Source: Rhizobiales bacterium GAS188 (GTDB taxonomy: Bacteria > Pseudomonadota > Alphaproteobacteria > Rhizobiales > Beijerinckiaceae). Taken from it: a DNA stretch of 64,000 nucleotides. Position 1 is the stretch's first letter, and each line of letters starts with the position of its first letter. A program made the translations under genes and the position numbers. The stretch spans positions 6,138,001 to 6,202,000 of the forward strand of contig FNSS01000001.1 of the NCBI GenBank assembly GCA_900104855.1, read 5' to 3'. The notes beneath the pieces are model-generated. The model did no database searches, was not told the origin of the DNA, and saw only the letters and a list, made by a program, of their open reading frames with translations. This document shows positions 50,649 through 59,829 of the stretch, one piece after another.

Positions 50649-51959
50649 TCACGCAGCGAGCGATCTCCTCGCCACGGCCGGCACCCCGCAGGCTCGTGTG
50701 GCGAAGAACGCGATGGCGCCTGACGCCAGCGAGCATGCGGCCAGGAAATAGAGGGCCATCTCGAAGCTGTTGGTCGTGTCCTTGATCCACCCCACGACAA
50801 AAGGACCGACATAGCCGCCGAGATTGCCGACGGCGTTGATGAACGCGATGGCACCCGCCGCGGCCGTTCCGCTCAGGAACAGCGAAGGCAGGGGCCAGAA
50901 CGAGGCTCGCGAGCCATATATGCCGACCACAGCAACCGACATGGCGGCGAGCGCCAGGAAGGAGCTTCCCAAGGCGCCGGCGCCCGCGAGCCCGACGCAG
51001 CCGGTGATCGAGGCGACGATCAGATGCCAGCGGCGCTCCTGGCTCCGGTCGGACGACCAGCCCCAGACCACCAACCCGATCATGCCGACCAGATAGGGGA
51101 TCGCCGAGGCGAAGCCGGTCATCAGATTCGACATGCCGAGCCCCTTGACGATCTGCGGCATGAAGAAGGTCGTTCCGTAATTCGCCGTGACGCTTGCAAA
51201 ATAGATGAGCGAAAGGGTGATGACGCGCGGATCCAGCAAGGCCTTGCTCAAGGTCAGGCGCCCGCGTCCCTCGACGCTCGCTCGCTCGCCGTCGAGCTCC
51301 GCCTTGAGCCATTGCTGTTCTGCCGGCTCGAGCCAAGTCGCCAGAGCGGGGCGATCGGTCATGATCCGCAGCACGACCACCGAGAGGATCACGGCGGGCG
51401 CCGCCTCGATGAGGAACACCCATTGCCAGCCTCGAAATCCCAGGAAGCCGTCCATTTCGAGAATGATGGCCGATACGATGTTGGCAAGCGCATTGGCGAT
51501 CGGCTGGGCGAGGAACAGCCCGGCGATGATGCGGCCGCGATAGCGATCCGGGAACCAGTAGGTGAAATAGAGGATCATGCCCGGAAAGAACCCGGCCTCC
51601 GCCACGCCTAAGAGGAAGCGGATCACCATGAAGCTCACCGGCCCGGTCACGAAGGCGCAGGCGGCCGAGAATATCCCCCAGGTGAACATGATGCGCGCGA
51701 TCCAAAGCCGCGCCCCGACGCGCTCGAGGATCACATTGCTTGGAATCTCGAAGATGAAATAGCCGAGGAAGAACACGCCCGCCCCGAGGCCGTAGATCGT
51801 GGCGCTGAAGCCGAGGTCCTTGTTCATCGTCAGCGCAGCGACCGCGATGTTGGTCCGATCGATATAGGCGATGCAATAGGCGATGATGGCGAGCGGCATG
51901 ATGCGCCAGGCGATCTTCTTGATGATCGCGGCTTCGACGAGGTCGGGTGAGGAATTCAT
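50649..51959 (-). CDS. MFS transporter, anion:cation symporter (ACS) family
   Basis: 436-residue transporter with twelve hydrophobic segments. Motifs are YIDRTNIAVAAL in the first segment, FFLGYFIFEIPSNVILERVG, GVAEAGFFPGMILYFTYWFP and SVTANYGTTFFMPQIV, all typical of the ACS family, which imports organic anions such as phthalate, tartrate or galactonate. It is a stand-alone gene; its substrate is not readable. Confidence 0.9.
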   Translation of the reverse strand: MNSSPDLVEAAIIKKIAWRIMPLAIIAYCIAYIDRTNIAVAALTMNKDLGFSATIYGLGAGVFFLGYFIFEIPSNVILERVGARLWIARIMFTWGIFSAACAFVTGPVSFMVIRFLLGVAEAGFFPGMILYFTYWFPDRYRGRIIAGLFLAQPIANALANIVSAIILEMDGFLGFRGWQWVFLIEAAPAVILSVVVLRIMTDRPALATWLEPAEQQWLKAELDGERASVEGRGRLTLSKALLDPRVITLSLIYFASVTANYGTTFFMPQIVKGLGMSNLMTGFASAIPYLVGMIGLVVWGWSSDRSQERRWHLIVASITGCVGLAGAGALGSSFLALAAMSVAVVGIYGSRASFWPLPSLFLSGTAAAGAIAFINAVGNLGGYVGPFVVGWIKDTTNSFEMALYFLAACSLASGAIAFFATRACGVPAVARRSLAA

Positions 51960-52076
51960 GGCGTTTCCCCTCGACGTGATCGCCTCGGATGCGAGCGCGA
52001 TCCGATGCTTGGCTCATTGCGAAGCTGGCCAATTCTGCAATATTCGTAACGGTGGAACGGCCGATTGGCAAAGCAC

Positions 52077-52158
52077 GGGACCGCGACCGTCTCGGTCGCC
52101 CTTCCTACCGGCGGCGCGCCTCACCTTCGCAAGAGTGGGCGGGGATGCCCGCGGTCCC
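52077..52158 (-). repeat. Dispersed repeat with inverted ends, copy 2
   Basis: 82-bp copy in opposite orientation to the others. It opens GGGACCGCGACCGTCTCGGT and closes with CCCGCGGTCCC; the central part differs strongly from the other copies. It lies between the MFS gene and a small protein gene. Confidence 0.8.
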
Positions 52159-52255
52159 AGAACGCCGACCCTTCATTTGCCCAAATTGGGCCGCGTGAAG
52201 GGAATAGCGATGCAGCGTTGCGCGTCGGCCGCGCGGAAAGAGGAGTTCCTGCCCG

Positions 52256-52765
52256 ATGTCGTTTCTCGGCAAGCTGTTCGGCCAGGGGCCGTCACCCGTA
52301 GGACCCCCGCAACCCGCCGCGACGGTCCGCGCCGCCATCCTGGCGGTCAACCGCCCGATGGCGCCGTTCCAGGTTCGGCCCGGCAATGCGGACGAGGCGG
52401 AGCTTGTGGCGGAGTGGAAGCTCGTCGATGCCGGCTGGTACGAGATCTTCGCCAAGGCCCATCTCGAGAAGGCGTTCAAGGTGCTGATGCGGCTGGACGA
52501 GGCCGCGCATGAGGTGCGCAGCGTCGATCAGGAATGGTCGGTCGAGTGGCGTGCAGGCATTCCCCAGATGAGCCTCGCCGCCTCGATCTTCCGGGGGCAA
52601 CAGACCTCCATCGAGTTTGGCAAAGCCTATGGCTTTACCGAGAAGCTGACGCTGGGCGAGATCTACAATTACAGGTTTACGACCAAGGAGTTGAAGGAGC
52701 CGTTGCAGAAAGCGGTCGCGGCCCATGGCTGGCGCTGGCGACCGGTCGCCTTCGGCAAGCTGTAG
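52256..52765 (+). CDS. Hypothetical protein
   Basis: 169-residue soluble protein starting MSFLGKLFGQGPSPVG, with a folded body (ELVAEWKLVDAGWYEIFAK, YGFTEKLTLGEIYNYRFTT) and a closing helix ending HGWRWRPVAFGKL. Codon use matches its neighbours and the body is coherent, so it is a real gene. I do not recognise the family. A small secreted protein gene follows 9 bp later. Confidence 0.75.
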   Translation: MSFLGKLFGQGPSPVGPPQPAATVRAAILAVNRPMAPFQVRPGNADEAELVAEWKLVDAGWYEIFAKAHLEKAFKVLMRLDEAAHEVRSVDQEWSVEWRAGIPQMSLAASIFRGQQTSIEFGKAYGFTEKLTLGEIYNYRFTTKELKEPLQKAVAAHGWRWRPVAFGKL

Positions 52766-52774
52766 GGAACCGCA

Positions 52775-53146
52775 ATGCGCGTCATGCTGATCTCCGTGGC
52801 TTTGCTCAGCCTGTGCTGGTCGGCGAGCGCGAGGGCGGCGGATTTCGCAATCGCTGTCACGTGGTGCGGCGGCGGTTCGCCGGAGATCAGCCTGCGCAAC
52901 GTGCCGAAGAACACGGCCCGCCTCGAGGCCCATATGATCGACCTGATGGTGCCGAGCTATCAGCATGGCGGCGGCAAGGTCGAATTCAAGGGCGAAAACG
53001 CGATCCCCTGCGGCGCCCTGAATGCGGGCTTCCGGGGCCCTTCGCCACCTCCCCACCAGATCCACGACTATGAGTGGACGGTCAAAGCCTATGGCGCCGA
53101 CGGCGCGGTCTTGGGAGCCGCCAGGACGGTCAAGAAATTTCCGTAG
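52775..53146 (+). CDS. Small secreted protein
   Basis: 123-residue protein with a signal peptide (MRVMLISVALLSLCWSASARA). The mature part has AVTWCGGGSPEISLRNVPKN, HGGGKVEFKG, IPCGALNAGF and HDYEWTVKAYGADGAVLG, with two cysteines that may pair. Similar periplasmic proteins occur in Hyphomicrobiales without known function. It probably forms an operon with the preceding gene. Confidence 0.75.
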   Translation: MRVMLISVALLSLCWSASARAADFAIAVTWCGGGSPEISLRNVPKNTARLEAHMIDLMVPSYQHGGGKVEFKGENAIPCGALNAGFRGPSPPPHQIHDYEWTVKAYGADGAVLGAARTVKKFP

Positions 53147-53148
53147 CG

Positions 53149-53820
53149 CTAAAGCACTCCGAAGCGGTCGAAGACATCCTTGAGCTTGGCGCCGCGCAGC
53201 AACTCGTCGCGCGTGGCGTTCTCGCCGCTCACCTTTTCGAAGGCGCGCGCCAGCACCTGCTCTTCGACCCGACGCGGCACCACGACCACGCCGTCGACAT
53301 CGCCGAACACCAGGTCTCCGGGCTCGATATGGACGCCGGCGCAGGCGATAGGCACGTCGATCTCGGCGACCTTGCCGCGCCCTTTTGAATCGAGCGGCGC
53401 GATGCCGCCATGGAAGACCGGGAAGCTGGCGTTGCGGATGGCCCGCACATCGCGCACGAAGCCGTCGGTCACGGCGCCGACCGCGCCGCGGGCCCGCGCC
53501 GCCGTCGTCAGCAGCTCGCCCCAGGGCGCGATCCGCTCGGACCCGCCGCAGCCGAACACGACGATATCGCCCGGTTTGAGGTCATCGATGATCTTGATCT
53601 CGAGCTCATAGGGATTCTCGCCCGGGGCCACGTGGAAGACCTCGCGGAACAGCCCCGTCCGCGCGAAGCCGGCCATCACCAGCTGATCGTCGAGGGGCCT
53701 GATGCGCGCCGCCATCGCTTGATCGCGGAAGCCTACCTCGTCGAGAACGTCGGAGAGCACCGCGCAATAAAAATGCTGCCTGAGCCCCTCGAGGAAGCCG
53801 CTATCGCCTCGCTTCAGCAT
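53149..53820 (-). CDS. RraA family protein
   Basis: 223-residue protein of the RraA/demethylmenaquinone methyltransferase-like fold. It has DIVVFGCGGSERIAPWGELL, AVTDGFVRDVRAIRNASFPV and IVFGDVDGVVVVP-like FGDVDGVVVVPRRVEEQVLA, which hold the conserved D-G-x-x-R-D residues of the aldolase branch. Members without the RNase E-inhibitory role act as 4-hydroxy-4-methyl-2-oxoglutarate/oxaloacetate aldolases. It may serve in catabolism with the next operon. A second copy is at 59830. Confidence 0.88.
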   Translation of the reverse strand: MLKRGDSGFLEGLRQHFYCAVLSDVLDEVGFRDQAMAARIRPLDDQLVMAGFARTGLFREVFHVAPGENPYELEIKIIDDLKPGDIVVFGCGGSERIAPWGELLTTAARARGAVGAVTDGFVRDVRAIRNASFPVFHGGIAPLDSKGRGKVAEIDVPIACAGVHIEPGDLVFGDVDGVVVVPRRVEEQVLARAFEKVSGENATRDELLRGAKLKDVFDRFGVL

Positions 53821-53888
53821 CGATAACCTCCCGTCGCGCGATTGCGGCAGCGATCATCCACCATCCTGACGGCGCTTGCCAGCCTGCT

Positions 53889-53975
53889 GGGACCGCGGGT
53901 GTCCCGCCCGCTCTTGACACCGCCAGGCTGGCTGCGGCGTTGGGAAGAAAGAGCGACCGAGACGGTCGCGGTCCC
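53889..53975 (+). repeat. Dispersed repeat with inverted ends, copy 3
   Basis: 87-bp copy, GGGACCGCGGGTGTCCCGCC at the left and the 9-bp inverted end CGCGGTCCC at the right. Copy 1 is its closest relative, with CTCTTGA-ACCGCCAGGCTGG in the middle. It is followed 3 bp later by another copy. Confidence 0.85.
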
Positions 53976-53978
53976 AGT

Positions 53979-54062
53979 GGGACCGCGGGCGTCCCGCCCG
54001 CACTTGCGAACGGCGAGGCCGACACCGCCCGATTGAAGGGCGACCGGGACGGTCGCGGTCCC
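53979..54062 (+). repeat. Dispersed repeat with inverted ends, copy 4
   Basis: 84-bp copy in tandem with copy 3, same ends, different middle. Both fill most of the 450-bp gap before the amino-acid transporter operon; the rest of the gap (54063-54270) holds no gene and should contain the operon promoter. Confidence 0.85.
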
Positions 54063-54270
54063 ATGTTTCACGATCCCACTTGACGCCGATGGCCTTCGCA
54101 AATGAAGCTCACTGCGCCCGAAAGACTATCCTGCTCCGGGACCACCCATGGCGGGCAGCCCAACTGGCCTGAAAACTGCTTAGCTCCCGAACCACCCGAT
54201 CGGGCTGGCCGATACCTATCGACGACGAGAGGCTAAATCGGATTCATAAACGCAACTCAGGAGGCAGAAG

Positions 54271-55317
54271 ATGACACGACATGTCGCTAGAGCCATGACC
54301 TGCTCGGCGGTCCTCGCCGGCATGATAGGTTTGACGAGCCCAGCCTGGTCGCAGAACGAGGTCAAGAGCCCGACGCTCGACGCCGTCAAGAAGCGCGGCC
54401 AGCTCATCTGCGGCGTCGACACCGGCATTCCGGGCTTTGCTTTCCAGGATTCCGCCGGCAAATGGCAGGGGCTCGACGTTGCCTATTGCCGCGCCATCGC
54501 GGCGACCGTGCTCGGCGACGCCGACAAGGTCAAATATGTCGGCACCACCTCGAAGGTGCGCTTCTCGGTGCTGCAATCGGGCGAGATCGACGTGCTGATC
54601 CGGGATTCGACCCATACGCTCACGCGCAACACGGATCTCGGCCTCAGCACGGCGGCGATCAACTTCTTCACCGGCGAGTCCTTCATGGTGCGAAAGGCGC
54701 TGAACGTCGCGCATGTCAAGGAGCTGAACGGGGCGACCATCTGCGTTTTGACCGGCACCACGCTCGAGCTCAACATCGCCGACTACGGGCGCGCCAACAA
54801 CATCAAGATCAACACCTTGCTGTTCGAGAAGCCGGAGGAGGCCTTCGCGGCCGCCGAGGCTGGGCGTTGCGACGGCTACACCGATGACGGCGGCAGTGTC
54901 GCTGCGTCGCGCTCGGCGATGAAGAACCCGAATGACTGGGTGATCCTGCCCGAGCTGATCTCGAGGGAGTTCCTCGGCTCCTATGTGCGGCAGGGCGACG
55001 AGCGCTGGTCGATCCTGGTGAAGTGGGTCCATTACGCCATGCTCGAAGGCGAAGTGCTCGGCATCACCAAGGACAATGTCGATAAGATCAAGGCGGAGAC
55101 CAAGGATCCCGAGACGCGCGGCTTCCTCGGCCTCGAGAGCGATTTCGGCAAATTCCTCGGCGCCGACAACGAATGGGCCTATCGGATCATCAAGTCGGTG
55201 GGCAATTACGGCGAGAATTACGAGATCTATTTCGGTCCCAAAGCGCTCGCTTTGCCGCGCGGCTGGAACGAGCTCTATACCCATGGCGGCCTGCAATATC
55301 CGTTGCCCTGGCGCTGA
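54271..55317 (+). CDS. General amino-acid ABC transporter substrate-binding protein (AapJ-like)
   Basis: 348-residue periplasmic protein. A signal peptide (MTRHVARAMTCSAVLAGMIG) ends near SPAWSQ. The mature part has SPTLDAVKKRGQLICGVDTG, FQDSAGKWQGLDVAYCRAIA, RWRFSVL-like region VRFSVLQSGEIDVLIR and DVYTDD-like GYTDDGGSVAASRSAM, matching AapJ/BztA. AGGAGG precedes the ATG. It binds polar amino acids for the two permeases that follow. Confidence 0.92.
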   Translation: MTRHVARAMTCSAVLAGMIGLTSPAWSQNEVKSPTLDAVKKRGQLICGVDTGIPGFAFQDSAGKWQGLDVAYCRAIAATVLGDADKVKYVGTTSKVRFSVLQSGEIDVLIRDSTHTLTRNTDLGLSTAAINFFTGESFMVRKALNVAHVKELNGATICVLTGTTLELNIADYGRANNIKINTLLFEKPEEAFAAAEAGRCDGYTDDGGSVAASRSAMKNPNDWVILPELISREFLGSYVRQGDERWSILVKWVHYAMLEGEVLGITKDNVDKIKAETKDPETRGFLGLESDFGKFLGADNEWAYRIIKSVGNYGENYEIYFGPKALALPRGWNELYTHGGLQYPLPWR

Positions 55318-55355
55318 CCCTTGCGGGTGAGGACTGCCGGTGAAGGCCTGTCGCC

Positions 55356-56471
55356 ATGATTAGGCGCCCGTCGCGCCGCGCTTATGCCGGCCAGTGGGTT
55401 TTCCTGCTGGTCGTCGTCGCGGCCGGCGGGTTCCTCGTGTCGATGCTCGCCGAGAATCTGGCGCGCCGGAACCTGCATTTCGGCTTCGGCTTTCTCGCCA
55501 ATCCGGCGAGGTTCGACATCCCCTTTCATCTGGTCACCTGGTCGATCTTCGACACCTATGGCAAGGCGCTGTGGGTCAGCTTGCTCAACACCTTACTGGT
55601 CTCGGCCATGGGTATCGTGGCCGCGACCGGGCTCGGCCTGCTGGTCGGCATCATGCGGCTGTCGGTCAACTGGCTGATCCGCAACCTGGCGCTGGCCTAT
55701 ATTGAGTTCGTGCGCAATACGCCGCATCTGGTCCAGATCATCTTCTGGTATTTCGCCGTCCTCCAGACGCTGCCATCGCCGCGGCTGAGCATCGTCATTC
55801 CCGGCGGGGTGCTGCTCAACATCCGGGGCCTCTACGTGCCGGATGCGATCATGGGCGAGGGCGGCCCGCTCCTCTCCCTGATCGCCGGCGCGCTCCTCAT
55901 TGCGACGCCTTTCGTCTGGCGCCTGCGGCGCAACGGACATCGCCTCGGCGCCAAGGCGCTCGTCTTGCCCCTGGCGGCCGCGGGCTTGCTGGTTGCCGGG
56001 ATCGAGCGGATCGAGTTTCCGACGCTCACCGGCTTCAACATCACCGGCGGCATGCAGATCCCGCCTGAGCTCGCGGCGCTGTGGGCGGGGCTTTCGATTT
56101 ATTTCGCCGCCTTCATCGCCGAGATCGTGCGCAGCGCCATCCAGGCCGTGCCCAAAGGCCAGCACGAAGCGGCGCAGTCCATGGGGCTTCGCAACGCGCC
56201 GCTGCTCCTTCTGATCGTCCTGCCGCAAGCGGTGCGCATCATGGTGCCGCAGCTCACGAGCCAGTATCTCAACCTGATCAAGAGCAGCACGCTCGGCGCG
56301 GCAGTCGCCTATCCGGAGATCTTCCAGATCTTCGCCGGCACGGTGATGAACCAGGCGAACAAGGAGGTCGAGACGATCATCATCGTGATGGCGGTCTTCC
56401 TCATCATCAACCTCCTCTTCTCGGCCTTCATGAACTGGTACAATCGACGCGTCGCCCTGGTGGAGCGCTGA
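55356..56471 (+). CDS. Amino-acid ABC transporter permease (AapQ-like)
   Basis: 371-residue permease with about eight hydrophobic segments. It has FVRNTPHLVQIIFWYFAVLQ, a periplasmic loop, and the ATPase-contact loop QHEAAQSMGLRNAPL with VLPQAVRIMVPQL. This longer type is typical of Aap/Bzt first permeases. It is 38 bp after the binding protein gene. Confidence 0.92.
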   Translation: MIRRPSRRAYAGQWVFLLVVVAAGGFLVSMLAENLARRNLHFGFGFLANPARFDIPFHLVTWSIFDTYGKALWVSLLNTLLVSAMGIVAATGLGLLVGIMRLSVNWLIRNLALAYIEFVRNTPHLVQIIFWYFAVLQTLPSPRLSIVIPGGVLLNIRGLYVPDAIMGEGGPLLSLIAGALLIATPFVWRLRRNGHRLGAKALVLPLAAAGLLVAGIERIEFPTLTGFNITGGMQIPPELAALWAGLSIYFAAFIAEIVRSAIQAVPKGQHEAAQSMGLRNAPLLLLIVLPQAVRIMVPQLTSQYLNLIKSSTLGAAVAYPEIFQIFAGTVMNQANKEVETIIIVMAVFLIINLLFSAFMNWYNRRVALVER

Positions 56472-56544
56472 TCATGCACCGTGCCGCCATAAGCGCATCG
56501 AGCTTGCCCTACGAGCGGCCTAGTCGGGCAGGGGAGGGCCAAAC

Positions 56545-57672
56545 ATGACGGTGCAGATGCCGGTCGAGGCCGCTGCTCCGCCGAGCGGCGGCTTCGAAGG
56601 TTCGACCGGTGGCGCCGCGCGTGTCTTCGATTGGCTGCGCCGCAACCTCTTCAGCTCCGTGTCGAATGCGCTCCTGACCGTGCTGGTCGTGGGGCTGCTC
56701 ATTATCGTTGTGCCGCCGGTCTTCAACTGGGCGATTGCCGACGCGACCATTTCCGGCAGCAGCAAATCCGCCTGCACCGGCGACGGCGCCTGCTGGACCT
56801 TCATCAAGCTCCGCCTGCACACCTTCTTCTGGGGCCACTACCCGGACGCGGAACTGTGGCGGGTTGGTCTGGCTGCGGTGCTGCTCGTCGCCTTCCTCGT
56901 GCCGGTCATGCGCGACCAGGTCAGGCATCGCGGGCTGTTCCTGCTCCTGTTGCTGACGCTGTATCCCCTGCTCGCTGGCATCCTGCTGGTCGGCGACGTG
57001 CCGGGATTGCCTTATGTCGACACCAGCGAATGGGGCGGGCTGATGCTCGACGTCATCATCTCGTTCGTGACGGTGGCGGGCGCCTTGCCGCTCGGCGTGC
57101 TTCTGGCGCTCGGCCGCCGCTCCGAGCTCGGTGTGTTCAAATACCTCTCGATCGCCTTCATCGAGCTGTGGCGCGGCGTGCCCTTGCTCACCGTCCTGTT
57201 CATGTCGGCCGTCATGGTGCCGCTATTCCTGCCGCACGGCGTCAGCATCGATCGCCTCCTCCGCGCCATGGTGGCCTTCACCCTGTTCAATGCCGCCTAC
57301 ATGGCCGAGACGGTGCGCGGCGGCCTGCAGGGCGTGCCGGTCGGACAGGAGGAGGCGGCCTCCTCGCTCGGCCTCGGTTGGTGGCATGTGCAGGTCTTCG
57401 TGACCTTGCCGCAGGCGCTCCGCATCGTCGTGCCCGGGATCGTCAACAACATCGTCGACTTGTTCAAGGACACCTCGTTGGTGACCATCATCGGTCTCGT
57501 CGACCTGCTCGGCGCGGTCGAGCAGTCGCTCAAGGATCCGGCCTGGCTCGGTTTGGCCAAGGAGGGCTATATTTTCACGGCCGCCCTGTTCTTCGTCTGC
57601 TGCTTCGCCATGTCGAGCTATGGCCGCCGTTTCGAGCGGCGCCTCAATCGGCATCGGACGGGAGCGCCGTGA
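56545..57672 (+). CDS. Amino-acid ABC transporter permease (AapM-like)
   Basis: 375-residue permease, the second channel subunit. It has FIELWRGVPLLTVLFMSAVM and the EAA loop GQEEAASSLGLGWWHVQVFV with TLPQALRIVVPGIVNNIVDL. A GGGAGG site precedes the ATG. No AapP-type ATPase gene follows; the GTGA overlap instead couples it to a flavin dehydrogenase gene. Confidence 0.92.
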   Translation: MTVQMPVEAAAPPSGGFEGSTGGAARVFDWLRRNLFSSVSNALLTVLVVGLLIIVVPPVFNWAIADATISGSSKSACTGDGACWTFIKLRLHTFFWGHYPDAELWRVGLAAVLLVAFLVPVMRDQVRHRGLFLLLLLTLYPLLAGILLVGDVPGLPYVDTSEWGGLMLDVIISFVTVAGALPLGVLLALGRRSELGVFKYLSIAFIELWRGVPLLTVLFMSAVMVPLFLPHGVSIDRLLRAMVAFTLFNAAYMAETVRGGLQGVPVGQEEAASSLGLGWWHVQVFVTLPQALRIVVPGIVNNIVDLFKDTSLVTIIGLVDLLGAVEQSLKDPAWLGLAKEGYIFTAALFFVCCFAMSSYGRRFERRLNRHRTGAP

Positions 57673-58835
57673 CCGGCAGCGGCGGCGATTGGCGCAGGCG
57701 CGCCTACAGCGTTGCCGCGATGCGGGCCGCCGCGCGAACAGCTCTTCCTCGACCCATCTTCGATTTTGCCGATGGCGGCGCCGAAGACGAGCGCACGCTG
57801 CGCGGCAATGAGACCGCTCTCGCCGAGCTGCGCCTGCTGCCGCGACCCTTGCGGGGGGCTGCGAGCCGCGACCTCTCGATCGAGCTCTTCGGGCACCGGC
57901 TGAGCCTGCCGCTGCTGATCGCACCGACCGGTCTTGCCGGCCTGTTCTGGCCCGACGGCGAACGCGCCGCGGCGCGCTCGGCCCACGCCGCCGGCACGAT
58001 CTATTGCACCAGCCACGCCTCGGTGACGAGCCTCGAGGCCATCGCCGAAACCGGCGTATCGCCCCGCTGGATGCAGGTCTTCGTCTACCGGGATCGCAGC
58101 TTTACGCGCCGTTTCGCCGAGCGGGCGGCGGCGGCGCGTTACGACGCCCTGGTGCTGACGATCGACAATCAGCTCACCGGCAATCGCGAGCGGGATCTGC
58201 GCAACGGCTTCACCATCCCGCCGCGCTTCGGCCCTTTGGCGATGGCCCAGATGGCGCTGAAGCTGCCCTGGCTCCTGCGGATGCGCGCGGAGCTCGGCCG
58301 CATCACCTTCGCCAATTATGTCGAGCTCCTCGATGCAACCGATCTGAAGACGATCGCTGCCCGCATGCCGGCTCTGCTCGATCCGTCGATGTCCTGGCGT
58401 GACGTCGACGAGTTGCGGCGCCTATGGAGCGGTCCGCTCCTGCTCAAGGGCATTCTGCATCCGGGCGATGCTCGGGAGGCCCTCGAGCATGGGATCGACG
58501 GCCTTATCGTGTCGAATCATGGAGGCCGCCAGCTCGACGGCGCGGTCGCCTCCATCGAAGCATTGCCTAGGGTGGTTGAAGCGGTCTCAGGCCGCATCCC
58601 GGTTCTCGTCGATGGCGGCATTCGGCGCGGGGCGGATGTCGTCGCAGCGCTGGCGCTGGGTGCGAAGGCTTGCCTGATCGGCCGGCCTCATCTCTGGGGA
58701 CTGTCCGTGGCGGGCGAGGCGGGCGTCACCGCTGTTCTCGACATCTTTCGGCGCGAGATTGACCGCGCCATGGGGTTGTGCGGCGCAAGCCAAATCGCCC
58801 ACATCGGGCCGGACCTTCTCTTCGACCCGCCTTAG
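57669..58835 (+). CDS. FMN-dependent alpha-hydroxy-acid dehydrogenase (LldD/glycolate oxidase family)
   Basis: 388-residue enzyme, starting at a GTG inside the permease stop codon. It has PIFDFADGGAEDERTLRGNE, LIAPTGLAGLFWPDGE, VLTIDNQLTGNRERDLRNGF and LLKGILHPGDA with the FMN lysine, then SNHGGRQLDGAVASIEALPR with the catalytic histidine, and LVDGGIRRGADVVAALALGA. Family members oxidise L-lactate, glycolate or mandelate. Translational coupling to an amino-acid importer suggests a substrate made from the imported compound. Confidence 0.92.
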   Translation: MTGSGGDWRRRAYSVAAMRAAARTALPRPIFDFADGGAEDERTLRGNETALAELRLLPRPLRGAASRDLSIELFGHRLSLPLLIAPTGLAGLFWPDGERAAARSAHAAGTIYCTSHASVTSLEAIAETGVSPRWMQVFVYRDRSFTRRFAERAAAARYDALVLTIDNQLTGNRERDLRNGFTIPPRFGPLAMAQMALKLPWLLRMRAELGRITFANYVELLDATDLKTIAARMPALLDPSMSWRDVDELRRLWSGPLLLKGILHPGDAREALEHGIDGLIVSNHGGRQLDGAVASIEALPRVVEAVSGRIPVLVDGGIRRGADVVAALALGAKACLIGRPHLWGLSVAGEAGVTAVLDIFRREIDRAMGLCGASQIAHIGPDLLFDPP

Positions 58836-58843
58836 TGTGCGTC

Positions 58844-58867
58844 ATGGCCGGGTTTCGGCCCGGCCAT
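58844..58867. repeat. Hairpin repeat ATGGCCGGG..CCCGGCCAT
   Basis: Two exact 9-bp arms (58844-58852 and 58859-58867) around a 6-nt loop, directly after the dehydrogenase stop. There is no T-run. Hairpins of this kind are common between genes in Bradyrhizobium-like genomes; it may stabilise or end the operon transcript. Confidence 0.7.
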
Positions 58868-58940
58868 CCACGCCTTCCTCAAACTGACGCGTGTAGAGAC
58901 GACGAGTGTTAGAGCCAGTACGCCAACGGGGAGAAACGCG

Positions 58941-59798
58941 ATGCCGAACTTCGCGATCGTCGACAGCCATGTCCATCTCTACGATGTCGAACGCTTTCGC
59001 TATGGCTGGCTTGATGCCGTGCCGAAGCTGAAGCGCACCTCGCTGCTCGCGGATTTCGACGCGGCGCGCGGCAAGGTCGAGGTCGACAAGATCGTGTTCG
59101 CGGAAGTCGCCATCGATCCGGGCCTGCATCTCGCGGAAGCTGCCTTCATCCAGGGCCTCGCCGACCGGGATGCGAGGCTATGCGGCATGGTGGCTCATGC
59201 GCCGCTCGAAAAGGGGGCGGCGATCGAGGCCGATCTCGTCGCGCTCAAGCAGCATCGCAGCCTGCGCGGCATCAGGCGCCTGATCGAGACCGAGCGCGAT
59301 CCTTCCATCTGCCTGGCACCTGCCTTCATCGAAGCCGTCAAGCTCCTGCCCAGGCACGGCCTGACCTTCGATATCTGCGTCAAGCATTGGGGGCTCGTCT
59401 ACGGCATCGAGCTCGCGCGGCGTTGTCCCGAGACGACCTTCATCCTCGACCATATCGGCAAGCCCGATATCCGCCATCGCCTGCGCGAGCCCTGGTGGGG
59501 ACAGATCCGCGAGATGGCGGCGCTGCCGAATGTCGTCTGCAAGGTGTCGGGCGTCATCACCGAAGCGGACCACGCGCATTGGCAGAAGGACGAGGTCAAG
59601 CCCTATATCGCCCATGTGATCGAGGCCTTCGGCTTCGATCGGGTGATGTATGGCAGCGACTGGACGGTTTCGAGCTTGACACACCCCTATCCGGTCTTCG
59701 TCGAGCTGCTCGATGAGGTCGTGGCGGGGGCCAGCGAGGCCGACCGGCGCAAGCTCTATCGCGACACGGCCATTCGCATCTACCGCCTGGACGAGTAA
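58941..59798 (+). CDS. Amidohydrolase, 2-pyrone-dicarboxylate lactonase/fuconolactonase-like
   Basis: 285-residue TIM-barrel hydrolase of the Amidohydro_2 family. VDSHVHLYDVERFRYGWL gives the HxH motif, GIRRLIETERD and TFILDHIGKPDIR follow, and MYGSDWTVSSL has the final aspartate. Family members open lactones, for example in aromatic or sugar-acid breakdown. A GGGGAG site precedes the ATG. It is 105 bp after the dehydrogenase and converges with the RraA gene. Confidence 0.88.
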   Translation: MPNFAIVDSHVHLYDVERFRYGWLDAVPKLKRTSLLADFDAARGKVEVDKIVFAEVAIDPGLHLAEAAFIQGLADRDARLCGMVAHAPLEKGAAIEADLVALKQHRSLRGIRRLIETERDPSICLAPAFIEAVKLLPRHGLTFDICVKHWGLVYGIELARRCPETTFILDHIGKPDIRHRLREPWWGQIREMAALPNVVCKVSGVITEADHAHWQKDEVKPYIAHVIEAFGFDRVMYGSDWTVSSLTHPYPVFVELLDEVVAGASEADRRKLYRDTAIRIYRLDE

Positions 59799-59829
59799 TG
59801 CGGGCCCATGACGCGTGGCGCGCCGCCGC

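Noticed and set aside
56631-57668. N-terminal extension of the alpha-hydroxy-acid dehydrogenase frame
   Set aside because: It is an out-of-frame reading of the AapM-like gene; the real start is the GTG at 57669.
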